DNA of 64,000 bases from M0108 sp044228795 (GTDB lineage: Bacteria > Pseudomonadota > Gammaproteobacteria > Chromatiales > Chromatiaceae), in NCBI GenBank assembly GCA_044228795.1, contig JBGAUE010000009.1:1-64000 (forward strand). Reading direction: 5' to 3'. A program made the position numbers and the translations under genes. Below, piece after piece: positions 1 through 7,505 of the stretch; position 1 is the first letter of the stretch, and the number at the start of each line of letters is the position of its first letter. The notes beneath the pieces were generated by a model. It ran no database searches and was not told the origin of the DNA. It saw only the letters and a program-made list of their open reading frames with translations.

Positions 1-488
1 TGGTACTGGGTCTTGCCATTGGCCAGAGTTCGCGTGGAACATCGGGGACAAGAAATCGCGTGCGAGGCGAAGTACTGGGTGCCATCCAACGCGAGCAGCA
101 TGCCGCCCGCGAGCGCCCGGTGGGTCGCCAATGCGCCCAGCCGGTAGGGCCCGTCAACGGTGTCCATCAACAGTGGCGCGAGGCGCTCCCGGGGCACCGG
201 GTCGAGCAGGTTGCGGATCTGCTGGTCGCTGGGGATCTGATGCACGCCGAACAACGCGGTGGCGTTGTTGCGTCCGCGCTCCTCCTGCATCCGCACCTGA
301 TAATCAAGAAACAACGGACTTTGGGTAAAGAACACCGCAAAGGCACTCAGGGCGGCATCCTCAAGGGTGTAGCGCTGGTTGTTGCCGCCCTGGCGCGCGT
401 CCGGCAGGTGGCGGAAGGTGTCACGCATCCGCTCGATCAGCAAGCCTGCCGTCAACGGCGGCCATGCGGCTACATCGCACGTTACCAT
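1..488 (-). CDS. Transposase, N-terminal part (cut by window edge)
   Basis: Reading leftward from the ATG at 488, which follows GGAGAG, gives 162 uninterrupted codons that run off the window edge. The protein starts MVTCDVAAWPPLTAGLLIER and holds RDTFRHLPDARQGGN, AALSAFAVFFTQSPLFL, LFGVHQIPSDQQIRNLLDPV, LALDGTQYF and CPRCSTRTLANGKT. From memory this pattern belongs to a DDE-type transposase family common in Chromatiales, with the Asp of LALDGT as probable first catalytic residue. The family assignment is recall, not a search. The catalytic C-terminus and the far inverted repeat lie outside the window. The near end of the element should fall in the AT-rich stretch 490-560, but no inverted repeat could be fixed there. 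Confidence 0.72.
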   Translation of the reverse strand, partial: MVTCDVAAWPPLTAGLLIERMRDTFRHLPDARQGGNNQRYTLEDAALSAFAVFFTQSPLFLDYQVRMQEERGRNNATALFGVHQIPSDQQIRNLLDPVPRERLAPLLMDTVDGPYRLGALATHRALAGGMLLALDGTQYFASHAISCPRCSTRTLANGKTQY

Positions 489-572
489 CGGACTCTCCAG
501 AAGCTCAGAAAAGTCCTTCATAACAGTATGGTATTAAATTTGGAATTGCTGATGTTCGGTGTTATCGAGGGT

Positions 573-778
573 CTAACATGCGCCGGATCTTTTGAGCCGT
601 TGCTGCACGAAGTAGCGCTGGGAGCTTTCGATCTCGTCCGAACTTCCCCGGTGCGCTTCGCTTGTTCCTGCAACCAGAGGCTGGCCTCGTCGACTCCGCC
701 TTGCAGGGTCGCGCCGTAGTGCAGGGTGGTCTGGCCCAACGCCTGGGCTAGCGTCAGCTTGGCTTCTTTCCTCTCCAT
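573..778 (-). pseudogene. Small hypothetical gene broken by a frameshift
   Basis: From the ATG at 778 the frame reads MERKEAKLTLAQALGQTTLH and continues through GVDEASLWLQEQAKRTGE. It then loses sense (VRTRSKAPSATSC). Moving to the adjacent frame at about 640 restores a plausible ending, DEIESSQRYFVQQRLKRSG, which stops at TAG 573-575. The total of 206 nt is not a multiple of three, consistent with a single indel. I do not recognise the family. The gene sits directly beside the transposase end, so damage linked to element insertion is possible; a sequencing error is the alternative. Confidence 0.4.
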
Positions 779-1215
779 GCGCTTGCCCCGGCGCTGATCC
801 GCCTGGGTTTCATCAACGACGATGATCGATACTATGCCACCGCCCCTCTGCGCGACCAGAAGCCGCGGCGGCGCCCCGATGCGGGCAATCTGCCTCCCTG
901 GCCCAGCCGTGCAGGGGCTTCCTACCCGAGGCGTCGCACCTCGTCGGCGCGCACCAACCGTCGCCGTCCTCGACAAAATCGGCGAGCGCATGCACCTGCC
1001 TTGTTAGACTGGTATGGCGGTTGAGAAACGCCAGCAGTATGGTCTCATCTGGTGAGTGCATCATCATGAGGTGTCTTCATATTCCGCTATGGCTGGTTGT
1101 AGCGGTATCTTAAGATAACGCATCAGTTTTGGCCGCACCCTAAGTAATCGCACATTCTAAATTATTACCAGGAATAAATCAGTAAGTTAATTCCTGGTCG
1201 GTCTCTACGGCTCTA
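779..1215. other. Gene-poor stretch with a possible decayed reading frame
   Basis: A minus-strand frame begins at 1067 with MMMHSPDETILLAFLNRHTS and reads well to VHALADFVEDGDG. After that the sense jumps between frames: VRADEVRRLG appears in a neighbouring frame and ends at a stop, and LHGWAREADCPH appears in another. This looks like the start of a protein that has decayed by several indels. From 1068 to 1215 the DNA is more AT-rich and I see no gene, clear promoter or terminator. Confidence 0.3.
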
Positions 1216-2076
1216 TCAGCTATCGGCCCTGTCCTCCAAGGTGGCGAGCAGGGCCCGGCGCCGCGCCAGGAAGCCTGACCAGAGGGTTGATGCCACATAA
1301 AGGCCACCCGCTACCAGGATAATGGTCGGACCTGCGGGCAGGTCGGGGCCGTAGGAGAGGGCCAGGCCGGCGAGGTTGACGGCGCCGCCGATCAGTGTTG
1401 CGATCAGCATCATGAGCCCCAGAGAATGGACGTAGTGTCCGGCGATGGCGGCGGGCAGGGTCAGGAGGGCCAGGACCAGAATGAGGCCGACGACCTGGAT
1501 CAGCAACACCACGGTCACGGCGACCATCACCAGCAGTAGCAGGTAGAAAAGGGCCACCGGGATGCCGCGCAGGCGGGCGAATTCCTCGTCGAAGGCCACG
1601 GCCAGGAATTGGCGGTGATAGGCCAGTACCAAAAGTAGCAGCAGGGCATCCAGGGCGGCCATGAACCATAGGCTTTCTGTTGGCACCAGCAGGATATTGC
1701 CGAAGAGGTAGCTCATCAGATCGGTTTGATAGCCTGGCGTCTTGGCGATGAACAGCAGGCCCACCGCCATGCCGATGGCCCAGAGGGCGCCGATCAGGGT
1801 GTCCTCCTCCGCCCGCCAGCGCAGCCTCACCCAGCCAATCAGGAGCGCCGCCAGCACTGCCGCAATCAGGGCCCCCGCCAAGGGGGAAAAGCCGAAAAAT
1901 AGGGCGGCCCCCATACCGCTCAGCACCGAGTGGGCAATACCCCCGGCGATGAAGGCGATGCGTTTGACGACCACATAGGGCCCCATCAGGCCGCAGCCGA
2001 TACTGGCCAGGAGGCCGGCGGCGAGGGCAGACTGCAGAAAGCCCTGGGTGGCGAGGGCTTCAAGAAATTCACGCAT
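1216..2076 (-). CDS. znuB: Zinc ABC transporter permease ZnuB
   Basis: Membrane subunit of a high-affinity zinc importer. It forms the translocation path fed by periplasmic ZnuA and powered by ZnuC. The 286-residue protein is almost entirely hydrophobic helices typical of the ABC-3 permease family, starting MREFLEALATQGFLQSALAA, with GLMGPYVVVKRIAFIAGGIAHSVL near the N-terminus and a conserved late region around LLTLPAAIAGHYVHSLGLMM. I chose the ATG at 2076, not an upstream start, because it is where family homology begins and it overlaps the znuC stop by 8 nt, which implies translational coupling. It is last in the order znuA-znuC-znuB. A manganese or iron role cannot be excluded from the permease alone, but the Zur-like site upstream favours zinc. 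Confidence 0.93.
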   Translation of the reverse strand: MREFLEALATQGFLQSALAAGLLASIGCGLMGPYVVVKRIAFIAGGIAHSVLSGMGAALFFGFSPLAGALIAAVLAALLIGWVRLRWRAEEDTLIGALWAIGMAVGLLFIAKTPGYQTDLMSYLFGNILLVPTESLWFMAALDALLLLLVLAYHRQFLAVAFDEEFARLRGIPVALFYLLLLVMVAVTVVLLIQVVGLILVLALLTLPAAIAGHYVHSLGLMMLIATLIGGAVNLAGLALSYGPDLPAGPTIILVAGGLYVASTLWSGFLARRRALLATLEDRADS

Positions 2077-2848
2077 GATCCATGCCCTGGGGCGGGTGCC
2101 GATGCGCCACCATGCGCACTGGCTCGCCATAAAGATTTTGGATGATCTGGCCATCAATGGCGTCGGTGTGGTGGCAGGCCAGGGTGCGGTTGACGCAGGC
2201 AACGCGGGTGACATAGCTGGAGATGAAGCCGATGTCGTGGGAGACGACCAGGATGGTCAGGGGGGCGTTGAGTCGCCGCAACAGGTCGAAAATGTCCCCC
2301 TCCAGGCGTTGGTCGATGTTAGCCGTGGGTTCGTCCAGGATGAGGATGCGAGGTTCGCAGGCCAGGGCGCGGGCGAGCAGGACGCGCTGCAATTGACCCC
2401 CGGAGAGGCTGCCGATGCGACGGCGGGCCAGGTCCAGGGCCTCTACCTCCGCCAGGGAGCGGTGGGTGATCGCACGATCGTCCCGGCTATAGCCGCCAGG
2501 CCAGAACTGGGCAAACCGCCGCTCTCCCCGACCGCCGATCCGCGCCGACAGCACAGCCTGCTCCACCGTAATCGGAAAATCGCGGGGAAAGCTCGGGTAT
2601 TGAGGTACATAGCCCAGCTGGCGGCTGGCTTCACGAGGGGAGTGGTCCAGAACCCGGATCTGGCCGGATTGGGGGGTGAGCAGGCCGAGGATGAGCCGCA
2701 GCAGGGTGCTCTTGCCGCCGGCGTTGGGGCCGACGATGCCAAGGAACTCCCCCGGTGCCACGCTCAGGCTGACGCCCTCCAGCACCTGGGCGCCGCCATA
2801 GGAAAAGTCGAGATCGCGGACCTCGATGACGGGTGACCGGCGGTTCAT
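2069..2848 (-). CDS. znuC: Zinc ABC transporter ATP-binding protein ZnuC
   Basis: ATPase subunit of the zinc importer, acting on the inner face of the membrane with ZnuB. The 259-residue protein contains all ABC landmarks: Walker A GPNAGGKST near residue 40, Q-loop region around YVPQYPSFPRDF, signature LSGGQLQR near residue 148, Walker B ILILDEPT and the switch His in VVSHDIGF. The start is MNRRSPVIEVRDLDFSYGG. Its first bases overlap the znuA stop by 4 nt and its end overlaps znuB by 8 nt, so the three genes form one tightly coupled operon transcribed leftward. Confidence 0.95.
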   Translation of the reverse strand: MNRRSPVIEVRDLDFSYGGAQVLEGVSLSVAPGEFLGIVGPNAGGKSTLLRLILGLLTPQSGQIRVLDHSPREASRQLGYVPQYPSFPRDFPITVEQAVLSARIGGRGERRFAQFWPGGYSRDDRAITHRSLAEVEALDLARRRIGSLSGGQLQRVLLARALACEPRILILDEPTANIDQRLEGDIFDLLRRLNAPLTILVVSHDIGFISSYVTRVACVNRTLACHHTDAIDGQIIQNLYGEPVRMVAHRHPPQGMDHA

Positions 2849-3732
2849 GGGTGCGGGTTGGCGGCGCCGGCGATCTGACGCGCGACCTCGCGCAGGTTGG
2901 CCACATAGTCTGGGGCCAGAGGGTCGATGGCAATGACCTGGCCACCTATGGCACGGGCAATCTGCTCGGCGAAGCGGGGGTCGGACTCGGGCTGACTGAA
3001 GACGACGCGGATCTGGTCGCGCTTGGCTTGTTCGATCAAGCTGACCAGGGTTCGCGCCCCCGGCTCCTTGCCCCCCTGTTCGATCGGCACCTGGGTCAGC
3101 CCATAGGCCTGGGCAAAGTAACCCCAGGCGGGGTGGAAGACCAGGAATTTCCGACTGGGCAGATTCTGGAGTTGGCTACGGATTTCCTGGTCAAGGTCCT
3201 CCAGCTCGGCGGCGAACTGGGCCTGGTTGTGAGCAAAGTCCTCGGCATGGGCCGGGTCGAGAGCGGTCAGGGTGTCGCGGATGCTGGCCGACATCCGCGC
3301 TGCCAGGAGCGGGCTGGTCCAGAGGTGGGGATCCCCGATCGCGTCGGCCTGGAGAACCTGGCCCGCATGGCCCTGATCCTCCTCATGACCATGAGGATCC
3401 AACGGCAACAGATCCATGCCTGCCCTGGCATCCATGACTTGCATACGGGGATTGGCCGCCTGCAGACGCGGCATCCAGGCCTGTTCGAAGGGCATGCCGA
3501 TGCCGATAAAGAGATCGGCATGGGCTAGGTCAGCCACCTGTTGGGGGGTTGGTTCGAAGGTCTCGGGACTTTGACCGGGTCGCGTCAGGGCGCTTACCTT
3601 GACATGCTCTCCTCCCACCCTGGCTACGAAGGTTGCCTGGGGCAGGACGCTGACGAAGACCTCCAGGGATTGGGTCAGACCCGACAGGGGCCACAGGAGG
3701 ACAAGCCACATCAGATGGTAGCGCATGGGCAA
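2845..3732 (-). CDS. znuA: Zinc ABC transporter substrate-binding protein ZnuA
   Basis: Periplasmic metal-binding protein delivering zinc to ZnuBC. The 295-residue precursor begins with a short signal peptide (MRYHLMWLVLLWPLSGLTQS) and has the cluster 9/TroA fold signature. Putative metal ligands are His in GDPHLWTSP, His in FHPAWGYFAQ and an acidic residue in FSQPESDPR. The usual first ligand His, found in PHxYEPTP-type motifs, is replaced here: GQSPETFEPTP has Glu. A short His/Asp loop (LDPHGHEEDQGHAG) is present, as in many ZnuA proteins. It is first in the operon. The upstream region 3733-3957 contains a Zur-like palindrome. Confidence 0.9.
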   Translation of the reverse strand: MPMRYHLMWLVLLWPLSGLTQSLEVFVSVLPQATFVARVGGEHVKVSALTRPGQSPETFEPTPQQVADLAHADLFIGIGMPFEQAWMPRLQAANPRMQVMDARAGMDLLPLDPHGHEEDQGHAGQVLQADAIGDPHLWTSPLLAARMSASIRDTLTALDPAHAEDFAHNQAQFAAELEDLDQEIRSQLQNLPSRKFLVFHPAWGYFAQAYGLTQVPIEQGGKEPGARTLVSLIEQAKRDQIRVVFSQPESDPRFAEQIARAIGGQVIAIDPLAPDYVANLREVARQIAGAANPHP

Positions 3733-3835
3733 AGGTTCTTAACTGGGTCAAGGATGAAAAATGGGCTGTAGGTGCGCGCGGGTTCCCTGGGGGCAAGCGT
3801 CCTTCCGGGGCTGTTGCGACCTTCCAGCTTTTTGT

Positions 3836-3847
3836 ATGTTATAACAT
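3836..3847. promoter_or_regulatory. Zur-like operator palindrome
   Basis: ATGTTATAACAT is a perfect 12-bp palindrome inside the AT-rich stretch TTTGTATGTTATAACATTTT. It lies in the 225-bp gap between divergent znuA and the sugar-kinase gene. Known gammaproteobacterial Zur boxes have the core GTTATA-N-TATAAC type, often written GAAATGTTATA..TATAACATTTC; this site matches the inner half-sites in a contracted form. It is placed to repress znuACB in zinc-replete cells. Assignment is by motif and context only. Confidence 0.6.
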
Positions 3848-3957
3848 TTTTGGGATGGCCAGGAAGGCGCTGGACTCCAATATCTTTGGCACCCTGGCGG
3901 CATGCCGACCCACGGGATGGGGCTGGCCTGGCGTTCAAGCACCGGCTGAGGGCTCTT

Positions 3958-4881
3958 GTGGACCTGAAACATCTCTCACTTCACTCAGACTTGGCGTTAC
4001 TGGGCGTAGGGTGCGCGGTCTTGGATATCGTCCGCGAGGTCGAGCGCTACCCAGGCGAGGATGAGGAGGTACGGGCCCTGGCCCAAGTGCGGTGCCTTGG
4101 GGGTAATGTCGCCAATACCCTAAGCATCCTGCGCCAACTGGGTCATGTCTGTGCCTGGTGCGGAACAGTGGCCGATGATGCCGCCAGCGACGAGATCCTG
4201 GCCGCATTGGGGGGGCAGGGCATCGACACCTCCCCAGCGCGGCGTTTAGCGGGATGCCAGTCGCCCCTCTCCTGCGTCACCCTGAGTCGCGCCACTGGCA
4301 GCAGGACCATCATCCATTACCGTGACCTGCCGGAACTGGACGCCCAGGATTTTACACGCCTACCTCTGACGGGCTATGGCTGGCTGCATTTCGAGGGTCG
4401 CCATCCGGCTCAGACTAGCTTGATGCTGCGTGACGCTGCGGCGCGACGTCCCGATGTGCCTATTTCCCTGGAAATCGAAAAGCTGCGTCCGGATCTCGAT
4501 GGCCTTTTCGAGGGACCTTGGATACTAGTCTTTTCCCGCGCCTATGTCCTGGCGTCTGATCACCGCGAGCCTGAGGCGTTTCTCGCCGCCCAGTGGGCCA
4601 GGACCACGGCGGAATTCCTGTTTCTTCCCTGGGGGGAGGTGGGTGCCTATGGCCAGGCTCGGCAGGGCCCCCTTTGTTTCACCCCCGCTTCTGCCTCTGC
4701 GCCCGTTCTGGATACCCTCGCGGCGGGAGATGTCTTTATCGCCGCCCTCATCGATGGTCTGCGGAAGGGGCTGCCCCTGGAGGTGGTTCTGGAGCGTGCC
4801 ACGAATCTGGCGGGGCATAAGTGCGGCCAGCGCGGACTTGATGGCGTGGTGGCCAGCGCCCAGCGGGGGGGCTGGCGCTGA
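3958..4881 (+). CDS. PfkB-family sugar kinase (ketohexokinase/ribokinase-like)
   Basis: Predicted ATP-dependent kinase of a sugar or nucleoside, 307 residues. PfkB landmarks are present: an N-terminal LGVGCAVLDIVREVERYPGE, the GGNVANTLSILRQLG signature-1 region near residue 45, and the C-terminal anion-hole/catalytic region DTLAAGDVFIAALIDGL. The last is usually DTxGAGD, so the first Gly is Ala here, as in some ketohexokinase-like members. The start is the GTG at 3958, because sequence before it lacks family character; an ATG at 3772 in frame would add 62 unlikely residues and run through the Zur-like site. The substrate cannot be read from sequence. It is divergent from znuA. Confidence 0.78.
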   Translation: MDLKHLSLHSDLALLGVGCAVLDIVREVERYPGEDEEVRALAQVRCLGGNVANTLSILRQLGHVCAWCGTVADDAASDEILAALGGQGIDTSPARRLAGCQSPLSCVTLSRATGSRTIIHYRDLPELDAQDFTRLPLTGYGWLHFEGRHPAQTSLMLRDAAARRPDVPISLEIEKLRPDLDGLFEGPWILVFSRAYVLASDHREPEAFLAAQWARTTAEFLFLPWGEVGAYGQARQGPLCFTPASASAPVLDTLAAGDVFIAALIDGLRKGLPLEVVLERATNLAGHKCGQRGLDGVVASAQRGGWR

Positions 4882-5012
4882 AATCAGCCCGCTGGAGGCC
4901 AGCCCTGAAGATGAGGAATGGGTGTTCGTGGCCTTTCGACCCTAATGGGTTTAATCTTTTGCCGGCGAAGGGTAACGACGCGGCAACTTGACTAAAGGCG
5001 GGGTAAATCAGC

Positions 5013-5831
5013 ATGGCGTGGTGGGGCAAGGTCGTTGGCGGGGCCCTGGGCTTCGTGTTGGGTGGCCCCCTGGGCGCCCTCTTGGGTGGCGTCATCGGGC
5101 ACAAGTTGGACAAGGGGATGACATCTCTCCAGGACACGGAGGAAATGGATACCGGTGACCGGGAGCGGGTCCAGACCGCCTTCTTCACCGCCACCTTTTC
5201 CGTCCTGGGCCACATCGCCAAGGCTGATGGCCGGGTCTCGCCGCGGGAGATTGCTCTGGCCGAGGCGGTGATGCAGCGCATGGACCTGTCGGCGGACCTG
5301 CGTGCCACCGCTATCAAGTTGTTCAATCGGGGCAAGGCCGACGACTTCGATCTGGATGGGGTGCTGACCCAGTTTCGGCGCGAATGTCACCGTCGCGCCA
5401 CCCTGTTGCAGATGTTCCTGGAGATTCAGATCCAGGCCGCCTATGCCGACGGCGTCCCTGCCCCCGCCGAGCGCCGCATCCTGGGCCGCATCCGCGAGCA
5501 ACTGGGCATCCCCGAGTTTCTGTTTAGCCGCATGGAACAATTGGCGGGGTTGCAATGGGAATTTGCCGGTGGTGGCCCCGGCGCGGGTGCCGGCAGTCGT
5601 CCCGCCGAGCCACGGGGCCCGACCCTGGAGCAGGCCTACGGATTGCTGGGCCTGTCCCCCCAGGCCACGGATGCCGAGGTCAAGCGCGCCTACCGCCGCC
5701 TCATCAGTCAGCATCACCCCGATAAACTCGTCTCCAAGGGCCTGCCGGAAGAGATGATGAAGCTCGCCAGTCAAAAGACCCATGAGATTCGCCAGGCCTA
5801 CGAGATGATCACCGCCGCGAGGAAGATGTGA
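5013..5831 (+). CDS. djlA: Co-chaperone DjlA-like protein
   Basis: Membrane-anchored J-domain co-chaperone that stimulates DnaK. The 272-residue protein has a Gly-rich N-terminal membrane segment (VVGGALGFVLGGPLGALLGG), a central TerB-like helical domain (about residues 50-165, with AKADGRVSPREIALAEAVM) and a C-terminal J-domain (about 205-270) with the HPD motif in SQHHPDKLVSKGLP. This order is diagnostic of DjlA. The linker near residue 180 is Gly/Ala/Pro-rich. It stands alone, downstream of the sugar kinase by 131 bp and followed by rpe. Confidence 0.92.
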   Translation: MAWWGKVVGGALGFVLGGPLGALLGGVIGHKLDKGMTSLQDTEEMDTGDRERVQTAFFTATFSVLGHIAKADGRVSPREIALAEAVMQRMDLSADLRATAIKLFNRGKADDFDLDGVLTQFRRECHRRATLLQMFLEIQIQAAYADGVPAPAERRILGRIREQLGIPEFLFSRMEQLAGLQWEFAGGGPGAGAGSRPAEPRGPTLEQAYGLLGLSPQATDAEVKRAYRRLISQHHPDKLVSKGLPEEMMKLASQKTHEIRQAYEMITAARKM

Positions 5832-6002
5832 GGCGAGGGTAGTGGGTCGGGGACTTGTGATGAGCGATATCCCTGATTTCGGGATGTGCCCGGCTTGGCC
5901 TGGGTGAAATTCCTGCTGGCTTGGGGTAGAGTGCCCCCTTTCAAAACAACAGATCCGGGGGCCCTTGTCTGGCCATGCCGGTACACGAGGAGAGACCCTG
6001 CC

Positions 6003-6695
6003 ATGGCCGCTGATTTCATCGCCCCCTCCATCCTGTCCGCCGACTTCGCCAAGTTGGGCGAGGAAGTCGATAATGTGCTGGCCGCCGGCGCCGACATCGT
6101 CCATTTCGATGTCATGGACAATCACTATGTTCCCAACTTGACCATTGGCCCCCTGGTGTGCGAAGCCCTGCGCAAGCATGGGGTGACCGCGCCCATCGAC
6201 GTCCATCTGATGGTCAAGCCGGTAGACCGCATCGTCCCGGACTTCGCCAAGGCCGGCGCCACCTACATCACCTTCCACCCCGAGGCCAGCGAGCACGTCG
6301 ACCGCACCCTCCAGCTCATCCGCAACGAGGGCTGCAAGGCTGGCCTGGTGTTCAATCCCGCCACGCCCCTGAGTTATCTGGATTATGTGATGGACAAGGT
6401 GGACATGATTCTCCTGATGTCGGTCAATCCCGGCTTTGGTGGCCAGAGCTTCATCCCCGCGACCCTGGAGAAGTTGCGCCAGGCCCGCAAGATGATCGAG
6501 ACCTCGGGTTATGACATCCGCCTGGAGATCGATGGTGGTGTCAAGGCCGACAACATCGCCGAGATCAAGGCCGCTGGGGCCGATACCTTCGTCTCTGGGT
6601 CCGGCCTCTTCGGTTACGGCAAGGCCGAGGACCCGCATCGCTATGACACCATTGTCCGCCAGATGCGCTCGGCCCTCGCCAGCGTCGGCGGCTGA
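6003..6695 (+). CDS. rpe: Ribulose-phosphate 3-epimerase
   Basis: Interconverts ribulose 5-phosphate and xylulose 5-phosphate in the pentose phosphate and Calvin cycles. The 230-residue protein is a TIM barrel with family motifs FIAPSILSADFAKLGEEV, HFDVMDNHYVPNLTIGPLV, DVHLMVKPVDR, MSVNPGFGGQSFIP and LEIDGGVKADNI. The ATG at 6003 is preceded by GAGGAGAGACC (5989-5999) and matches the family N-terminus; an in-frame ATG at 5886 would add an unrelated extension. It is followed 8 bp later by gph, the order commonly seen before trpE in proteobacteria. Confidence 0.97.
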   Translation: MAADFIAPSILSADFAKLGEEVDNVLAAGADIVHFDVMDNHYVPNLTIGPLVCEALRKHGVTAPIDVHLMVKPVDRIVPDFAKAGATYITFHPEASEHVDRTLQLIRNEGCKAGLVFNPATPLSYLDYVMDKVDMILLMSVNPGFGGQSFIPATLEKLRQARKMIETSGYDIRLEIDGGVKADNIAEIKAAGADTFVSGSGLFGYGKAEDPHRYDTIVRQMRSALASVGG

Positions 6696-6703
6696 GGTCC
6701 CGG

Positions 6704-7378
6704 ATGATGCGACCCCGGATGATCCTGATCGACGTGGATGGTACCCTGGTGGACAGCGTGCCGGATCTGGCCTTCTGCGTCGATGCCATGATGGCGCGTC
6801 TGGGCCGCCCCCCCCATGGGGAGGCGGCGGTGCGCAACTGGGTGGGCAATGGCGTCGAGCGCCTGGTGCGCCGTGCCCTCATCGGCCAATTAGACGGGGA
6901 GCCAGACACGGCCGATTTCGAGCAGGCCTACCCCATCTTCCTGGAACTCTATCGGGACAATACCTCCCAGCGTTCCTGCCTCTATCCCGGTATTCGCGAG
7001 GGGCTGGACTGGCTCAAGGGCAACCGCTACCGGCTCGGCTGCGTCACCAACAAGGCGGCCCAGTTTACCGAACCCCTGTTGCGGGACCTGGGGGTCCGGG
7101 ATGACTTCGAGATCGTCATCAGCGGCGACAGCCTGCCCCGCAACAAGCCGGACCCCATGCCTCTGCTCCATGCCGCCGCTCATTTTGGCGTTGAACCGGC
7201 CGAAGCCCTCATGATCGGGGACTCGGTGAGCGACGTGAAGGCCGCCCGTGCCGCGGACTTTCACATCTTCTGCATGAGTTATGGCTATAACCATGGCCAG
7301 GATATCCGCGATTACCATCCTGACGCGGTCATGGACTCCCTGATCGAGGTCCAGGGTCTGTTGGAGGGGTCGGCCTGA
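6704..7378 (+). CDS. gph: Phosphoglycolate phosphatase
   Basis: HAD-superfamily phosphatase that hydrolyses 2-phosphoglycolate, a by-product of DNA repair and of Rubisco oxygenation. The 224-residue protein has HAD motif I LIDVDGTLVDSVPDL at the N-terminus, motif II around VTNKAAQF, the Lys of motif III in LPRNKPDPMPLL and motif IV in MIGDSVSDVKAARAA. It lies 8 bp after rpe and 127 bp before trpE. Other HAD phosphatases of similar size exist, but context with rpe supports Gph. Confidence 0.93.
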   Translation: MMRPRMILIDVDGTLVDSVPDLAFCVDAMMARLGRPPHGEAAVRNWVGNGVERLVRRALIGQLDGEPDTADFEQAYPIFLELYRDNTSQRSCLYPGIREGLDWLKGNRYRLGCVTNKAAQFTEPLLRDLGVRDDFEIVISGDSLPRNKPDPMPLLHAAAHFGVEPAEALMIGDSVSDVKAARAADFHIFCMSYGYNHGQDIRDYHPDAVMDSLIEVQGLLEGSA

Positions 7379-7505
7379 GGTGGAGAGACTGGCAGGCACC
7401 AGGCTGATCCAGTGCCTCCCGCCGGGGGGCGCGGGGCGGCGATGGCGATGGCGTTCCTAAGCCGATTGCCGTTTCCACCCCCTTGTCGTCCTCCTGGAGA
7501 CCCCC

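Noticed and set aside
60..719. Long plus-strand frame over the left edge
   Set aside because: It is antisense to the transposase and has no protein character; the minus-strand reading has clear family motifs.
7379..7505. Tryptophan attenuator before trpE
   Set aside because: No short frame with consecutive Trp codons and no terminator/antiterminator pair could be seen.
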